A stretch of 64,000 nucleotides of DNA from Flavobacterium sp. LC2016-01 (GTDB taxonomy: Bacteria; Bacteroidota; Bacteroidia; Flavobacteriales; Flavobacteriaceae): the NCBI RefSeq assembly GCF_009711135.1, contig NZ_WMIC01000007.1:62001-126000 (forward strand), read 5' to 3'. Each line of letters opens with the position of its first letter. The first letter of the stretch is position 1. Shown here piece by piece: positions 60,323 through 64,000 of this stretch. The position numbers and the translations under genes were made by a program. The notes under the pieces are model-generated. The model made no database searches. It had not been told where the DNA came from and saw only the letters and a list, made by a program, of their open reading frames with translations.

Positions 60323-61046
60323 GTAAATCTATTTTTAGATGAGCAATATAAACATCGTTTTCTACAAACTTATCAAGTTTGAAATTATTCTTGTAGATGA
60401 TTCTCAGACGATGCTCTAAAGTTGCATGTCCAAAACCGCTTCGTTCCTTTTTCAATACTTTTTTATCCGAAATTTTATTCGAAACCGTCATAAAAAAAGC
60501 ATTGTCTTTAAACTCAAAAACAACCGAAATAAAAGCATCGGCACTTTGCAAATCAGCATGTTTGAAGGCGTTTTCGATTAAATCAATTGAAATTAAAGGC
60601 GCCAATAAAGGCTGATCGTATAATTTATCTTCTTTATTGATATTAGTTTTTATTTTCAATTCAAAAAGCGGACTGATTTTAATTTTATTGATTTCGATTA
60701 AATTCAGCGCAAAATCAATTTCTTCTTTTGCCGTGACAAATTTCTTTTTGCTTTCGTATAAAATATAATCTAAAACATTGGCCAATTTATCTAAAGCGAA
60801 ATAAGTCTGATACGCGTGTGACTGAATTGAATTTAAAATATTCTTAAACAAATGCGGATTCAGTTTCGACTCTAACGTTTCCAGTTGCAAATCATTTACT
60901 TTTACTTCTAGCGCATAAAAACTCTTTTCAGCTTCATCTTTTGCTTTTTTTGCCTGCATTAATTGGTAGACCATAATACCGATGATAATGACAAGCAATA
61001 AAAGAATCGCTAAAAAAATAAAAGTTGTGGTATTGTTTTGCTGCAT
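60285..61046 (-). CDS. LytS-type sensor histidine kinase
   Basis: A 253-residue kinase with one N-terminal membrane helix (residues 9-30), a short coiled coil, then the His_kinase domain (ESKLNPHLFKNILNSIQ with H65) and an HATPase part (PLISIDLIENAFKHA; GFGHATLEHRLRIIY). There is no extracytoplasmic sensor loop, so the signal must come through the membrane segment or a partner. The typical NPHFLFN motif is changed to NPHLFKN. Confidence 0.9.
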   Translation of the reverse strand: MQQNNTTTFIFLAILLLLVIIIGIMVYQLMQAKKAKDEAEKSFYALEVKVNDLQLETLESKLNPHLFKNILNSIQSHAYQTYFALDKLANVLDYILYESKKKFVTAKEEIDFALNLIEINKIKISPLFELKIKTNINKEDKLYDQPLLAPLISIDLIENAFKHADLQSADAFISVVFEFKDNAFFMTVSNKISDKKVLKKERSGFGHATLEHRLRIIYKNNFKLDKFVENDVYIAHLKIDLLGYKTEMLASGR

Positions 61047-61065
61047 TTGTTTATGAATGTTTATT

Positions 61066-61153
61066 TTTTTGCCACAGATTATAAAGATTAAAAAGGATTT
61101 TTTTCTTTGCTTGGAGAAAAGAAATCTGTGAAAATCTCTTTAATCTGTGGCTT
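61066..61153. repeat. 'GCCACAGATTATAAAGATTAAAAAGG' palindrome
   Basis: Arm start GCCACAGATTATAAAGATT (61072) pairs imperfectly with AAATCTCTTTAATCTGTGGC (61132-61151); the inner part GGATTTTTTTCTTTG / GAGAAAAGAAATC extends it. It follows the SMR stop codon. Confidence 0.8.
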
Positions 61154-61160
61154 ATATTTT

Positions 61161-61490
61161 TTAATGACTAGAAACAAACTTCAACCCAATAATTGAAGCA
61201 ATCAAAGTGGTCAGGAAAAATATTCTCCAGAAAGCTGCGGGTTCTTTAAAAATAAAAATTCCAACTAAAACAGTTCCAACCGCACCAATTCCGGTCCAAA
61301 CTGCATAAGCCGTTCCAATTGGCAATGTTTGTGTTGCTTTATACAATAAAATCATACTGATTGAAAGACATACAAAAAAACCAATCATCCAATAGGTTGA
61401 TACAATTCCAGTTGTTTCTTTTGCTTTTCCAAGACATGATGCAAATCCTACTTCAAAAAGTCCTGCAATAATCAATAAAATCCAGTTCAT
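61161..61490 (-). CDS. SMR-family exporter, SugE/Gdx-like
   Basis: A 109-residue four-helix small multidrug resistance protein. The essential E13 lies in GLFEVGFASCL, as in the SugE/Gdx branch (which exports guanidinium in studied members) rather than the A-E-V-x-x-T type of EmrE. Gly-rich LPIGTAYAVWTGIGAVGTVL in helix 3 is typical of the family. No guanidine riboswitch could be recognised in its short upstream region, so substrate is open. Single gene. Confidence 0.9.
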   Translation of the reverse strand: MNWILLIIAGLFEVGFASCLGKAKETTGIVSTYWMIGFFVCLSISMILLYKATQTLPIGTAYAVWTGIGAVGTVLVGIFIFKEPAAFWRIFFLTTLIASIIGLKFVSSH

Positions 61491-61644
61491 TTTCTTTTCC
61501 TATTTTAAATTAACTGCAAATATGAGAAAAGCTCGCGATTAAACCTTGAAAAATAAGAAAATTATCACAACCCATATAATTGCAAAATTGTGTTAACATT
61601 GCGTAAAATACAATCGATTATTTATGATTTTGAGGCATTTTCAC

Positions 61645-61652
61645 TACATTTG
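61645..61652 (+). promoter_or_regulatory. -7 element TACATTTG of the RND exporter gene
   Basis: Exact TAnnTTTG match 20 bases before the ATG; no TTG at standard spacing. Confidence 0.6.
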
Positions 61653-61672
61653 CAACCATTTTTAAAGATTTT

Positions 61673-64000
61673 ATGAAAAACGCTATTCAAGTTGGCTTTT
61701 GGGAAAAACTAGCCCGAATCATACTTAAAAACAGAATTACAATTTTAGTTTTGGTTGCTGCCTTAACAATTTTCCTTGGTTACCAATGGAAAAATCTGTC
61801 TATGACGTACACCGAAGCTAACTTGCTTCCTAAAAATCACATCGCTAATAAGGACTATCAAAAATTCCTGGACAAATTTGGCGAAGAAGGAAATCTGGTT
61901 GTAATTGGTTTTCAAGATCCAAAATTTTTTACGCCAAAAAACTACGCAGCCTGGAATGAATTGATGACAGGTTTAAAAAAATCGAAAGAAGTTGATTTAG
62001 TAGTTTCTTTAAATGATTTAAAAAAATTAGAAAAAGATACCGTAAACGAAAAATTCGTTCTTACGCCATTTATCGATCAAAGCAAAGCTCAAGATCCTGA
62101 GTATCTAAAAAAGATTCAATACGATTTATTTCACAATTTGCCTTTTTACGAAGGTTTGCTGTTTAATAAAGAAAGCGGCAGTATCCGTTCAGCAATTTAT
62201 ATTAACAAAGCGCTTGTAAATACACCGGAAAGAAAGACTTTTATCTTAGAAAACTTAGTTCCGAAAATCGATAAATTCGAAAAAACAACCGGAATTGATT
62301 TGAAAGTTTCCGGAATGCCATACATCAGAACGATTAATGCTGCCGATATGAAAGGCGAAATTGGATTGTTTATTGGTGCTGCTTTATTGACGGTTTCGTT
62401 GATTTTCTTTTTCTTTTTCCGTTCATTCCGTGCCACATTTATTTCGATCTGTATTTTGATTGTGGGTGTTGTCTGGTCATTCGGAACATTGGGATTATTT
62501 CATTATAAAATCACGATTTTAACTGCTATTATTCCGCCGTTAATTATTGTAATCGGAATCACAAACTGTATTTTCCTGATCAATAAATACCAGCAGGAAA
62601 TTAAACTTCATAACAATCAGGCCAAAGCGTTACAGCGTGTTATTTCTAAAATTGGAGTTTCGACTTTAATGACGAATTTGACAACTGCGATAGGTTTTGC
62701 AACCTTTATGATTACGGGAAATGATTTGCTTTTTGAATTTGGTTTGGTAACTTCTATCAATGTAATTTCTGTTTATTTATTGACACTTTTAATTGTGCCA
62801 ATTGTATACAGTTTTATGCCATTGCCAAAAGAAAAACATTTATATCATTTGACTAAAACGTACATTTCGACTTTATTGAATGTTGTGGAAGATTTGGTTA
62901 AAACAAAACGTCGCTACGTTTATACTGTTTACGGATTGTTTCTAGTTTTCAGTGTAATTGGAGTTTCGCAAATGAAAGTTTCAGGAAGTTTGATTGGTGA
63001 AATGCCAAAAAGCGCTTCTTTCTTTAAAGATATTTTATTTTACGAAAAAGAATTCAACGGCGTTATGCCACTCGAAATTATGATTGACACCAAACACAAA
63101 AAAGGTGTTATGAAAGCGTCAACCATTCGTAAAATGGATGAACTGCAAAATACAATTTCGGAACTTCCAGAATTGGCAAAACCGGTTTCGATTGTGAATT
63201 TGGTTAAATATTCTAAGCAGGCTTTTTACAATGGAAATCCGGAGTATTATCAATTACCGACTTCGCAGGAACAGACTTTTATTTTGGGTTATGCTAAAAA
63301 TGCAACCAAAAACAGCAAAGAGAATTTAATGAAAGCTTACGTTGATTCGACTGGACAATACGCCCGAATTACGACTTTCATGAAAGATATTGGAACAGAT
63401 GAAATGGCGAAAGTCGAGAAAAAATTACATGCTAAAATCGATGAAATTTTCCCGAAAGACCGTTATGAAGTGACCGTTACCGGAAAAGCACTGGTTTTCC
63501 AGAAAGGAACATCGTATTTGGTTGACAACTTAATTGAATCTTTGATTTTTGCAATCGCTGTCATCGCGATTTTGATGTTGTACTTATTCCGTTCTTTCAA
63601 AATGGTAATGGCATCTGTAATTACGAATGTTTTACCGCTTTGCATTACTTCTGGATTGATGGGTTATTTCGGAATTCCGTTAAAACCTTCAACTATTTTG
63701 GTGTTTAGTATTGCGTTTGGAATCTCGGTCGATAATGCGATTCAGTTTATGGCGAAGTATAAACATGATTTGATTCAGAGCAACGGAAAAGTAAAAAAAT
63801 CGGTTTTCAGTGCTTTAAGAGAAACTGGAATCAGTACTTTTTATACATCAGTAGTTTTGATTTTAGGTTTTGCGACTTTTACATTATCAAGCTTTAGCGG
63901 AACTATTGCACTTGGAGGATTAATTTCTTGTACTTTGGCTTTTGCGATGTTTGCGAATTTGGTTGTTTTGCCTTCGCTGGTTTTGACTTTTGAGAAGAAG
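61673..64000 (+). CDS. RND/MMPL-superfamily exporter, 3' end beyond the window
   Basis: 776 codons are open to the right edge with no stop. Start MKNAIQVGFWEKLARIILKN, first helix, a large extracytoplasmic domain (ANLLPKNHIANKDYQKFLDK), then a helix bundle with LTAIIPPLIIVIGITNCIFL and LMTNLTTAIGFATFM; after a second soluble domain the pattern repeats (KPSTILVFSIAFGISVDNAI, ISTFYTSVVLILGFATFTLS). This duplicated architecture is the MMPL/SSD type RND exporter, probably moving lipids or hydrophobic compounds. Only the last part is missing. Confidence 0.93.
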   Translation, partial: MKNAIQVGFWEKLARIILKNRITILVLVAALTIFLGYQWKNLSMTYTEANLLPKNHIANKDYQKFLDKFGEEGNLVVIGFQDPKFFTPKNYAAWNELMTGLKKSKEVDLVVSLNDLKKLEKDTVNEKFVLTPFIDQSKAQDPEYLKKIQYDLFHNLPFYEGLLFNKESGSIRSAIYINKALVNTPERKTFILENLVPKIDKFEKTTGIDLKVSGMPYIRTINAADMKGEIGLFIGAALLTVSLIFFFFFRSFRATFISICILIVGVVWSFGTLGLFHYKITILTAIIPPLIIVIGITNCIFLINKYQQEIKLHNNQAKALQRVISKIGVSTLMTNLTTAIGFATFMITGNDLLFEFGLVTSINVISVYLLTLLIVPIVYSFMPLPKEKHLYHLTKTYISTLLNVVEDLVKTKRRYVYTVYGLFLVFSVIGVSQMKVSGSLIGEMPKSASFFKDILFYEKEFNGVMPLEIMIDTKHKKGVMKASTIRKMDELQNTISELPELAKPVSIVNLVKYSKQAFYNGNPEYYQLPTSQEQTFILGYAKNATKNSKENLMKAYVDSTGQYARITTFMKDIGTDEMAKVEKKLHAKIDEIFPKDRYEVTVTGKALVFQKGTSYLVDNLIESLIFAIAVIAILMLYLFRSFKMVMASVITNVLPLCITSGLMGYFGIPLKPSTILVFSIAFGISVDNAIQFMAKYKHDLIQSNGKVKKSVFSALRETGISTFYTSVVLILGFATFTLSSFSGTIALGGLISCTLAFAMFANLVVLPSLVLTFEKK

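Overview
The window looks like a chromosomal segment of a Flavobacterium or close relative (Bacteroidota, Flavobacteriia). The DNA is AT-rich. Promoters match the Bacteroidota pattern (TTG, a 17-23 base spacer, TAnnTTTG) and Shine-Dalgarno sequences are largely absent. Families typical of the phylum are present: TonB-dependent receptors with carboxypeptidase-like N-domains, a type IX secretion (T9SS) C-terminal domain, DUF4271, DUF4296, DUF3098, DUF5686 and a Bacteroidota-type PhoB/PhoR pair. I found no rRNA, tRNA, CRISPR array, insertion sequence or prophage.

Layout. 1-8.9 kb: end of a MarC gene, a small FAD protein, two lipoproteins, a tail-specific protease/dCMP deaminase/HupE-like operon, TerB, fructose-1,6-bisphosphatase, a GNAT enzyme and aspartate kinase. 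9-18.4 kb: accessory-looking envelope genes, namely a TonB-type barrel with an AraC-family membrane regulator, a DUF5808 mini-protein, a membrane protein whose promoter region is duplicated from the next gene, a 1143-residue barrel-like protein and a secreted Lys/Ala-rich protein ending in a PBCV-type basic adaptor motif. 18.6-28 kb: a glycosyltransferase, then a probable phosphate-acquisition locus (OprO/P-like porin, PhoR-like kinase and PhoB-like regulator on the minus strand; a TonB receptor, a surface beta-helix lipoprotein and a stand-alone T9SS domain on the plus strand). 28-41.5 kb: LuxE-like protein, tyrS, dpm1-pyrC-DUF4296 operon, DUF4271-hemD, an Lrp regulator, a zinc metallopeptidase and a hydrolase/ECF sigma/membrane protein operon. 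41.8-48.7 kb: leuS and a three-gene set (ModE-like regulator, TonB receptor, molybdopterin-oxidoreductase-fold lipoprotein) that may handle molybdate or tungstate. 48.9-57 kb: ftsX-DUF3098-uppP-truB, a previously unmarked 25-codon gene with its own terminator, pyrH-frr and a DUF5686 protein. 57-64 kb: a CPA2 antiporter, a LytS/LytR-type pair, an SMR exporter and the start of an RND/MMPL exporter.

Most striking. (1) The ModE/TonB/lipoprotein locus with three AAAATACKTAT repeats upstream. (2) The divergent PhoB locus with 11-bp-spaced TTAAY repeats in front of the porin. (3) The 25-codon minus-strand gene at 51854-51931 backed by a strand-specific terminator. (4) Two places where a membrane-protein gene sits between imperfect copies of a neighbouring gene's end. 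(5) A dense population of intergenic palindromes built from tandem short words, in more than ten sequence families, placed after stop codons, in 5' leaders and inside operons. All functional calls come from reading the sequence; no database search was run.
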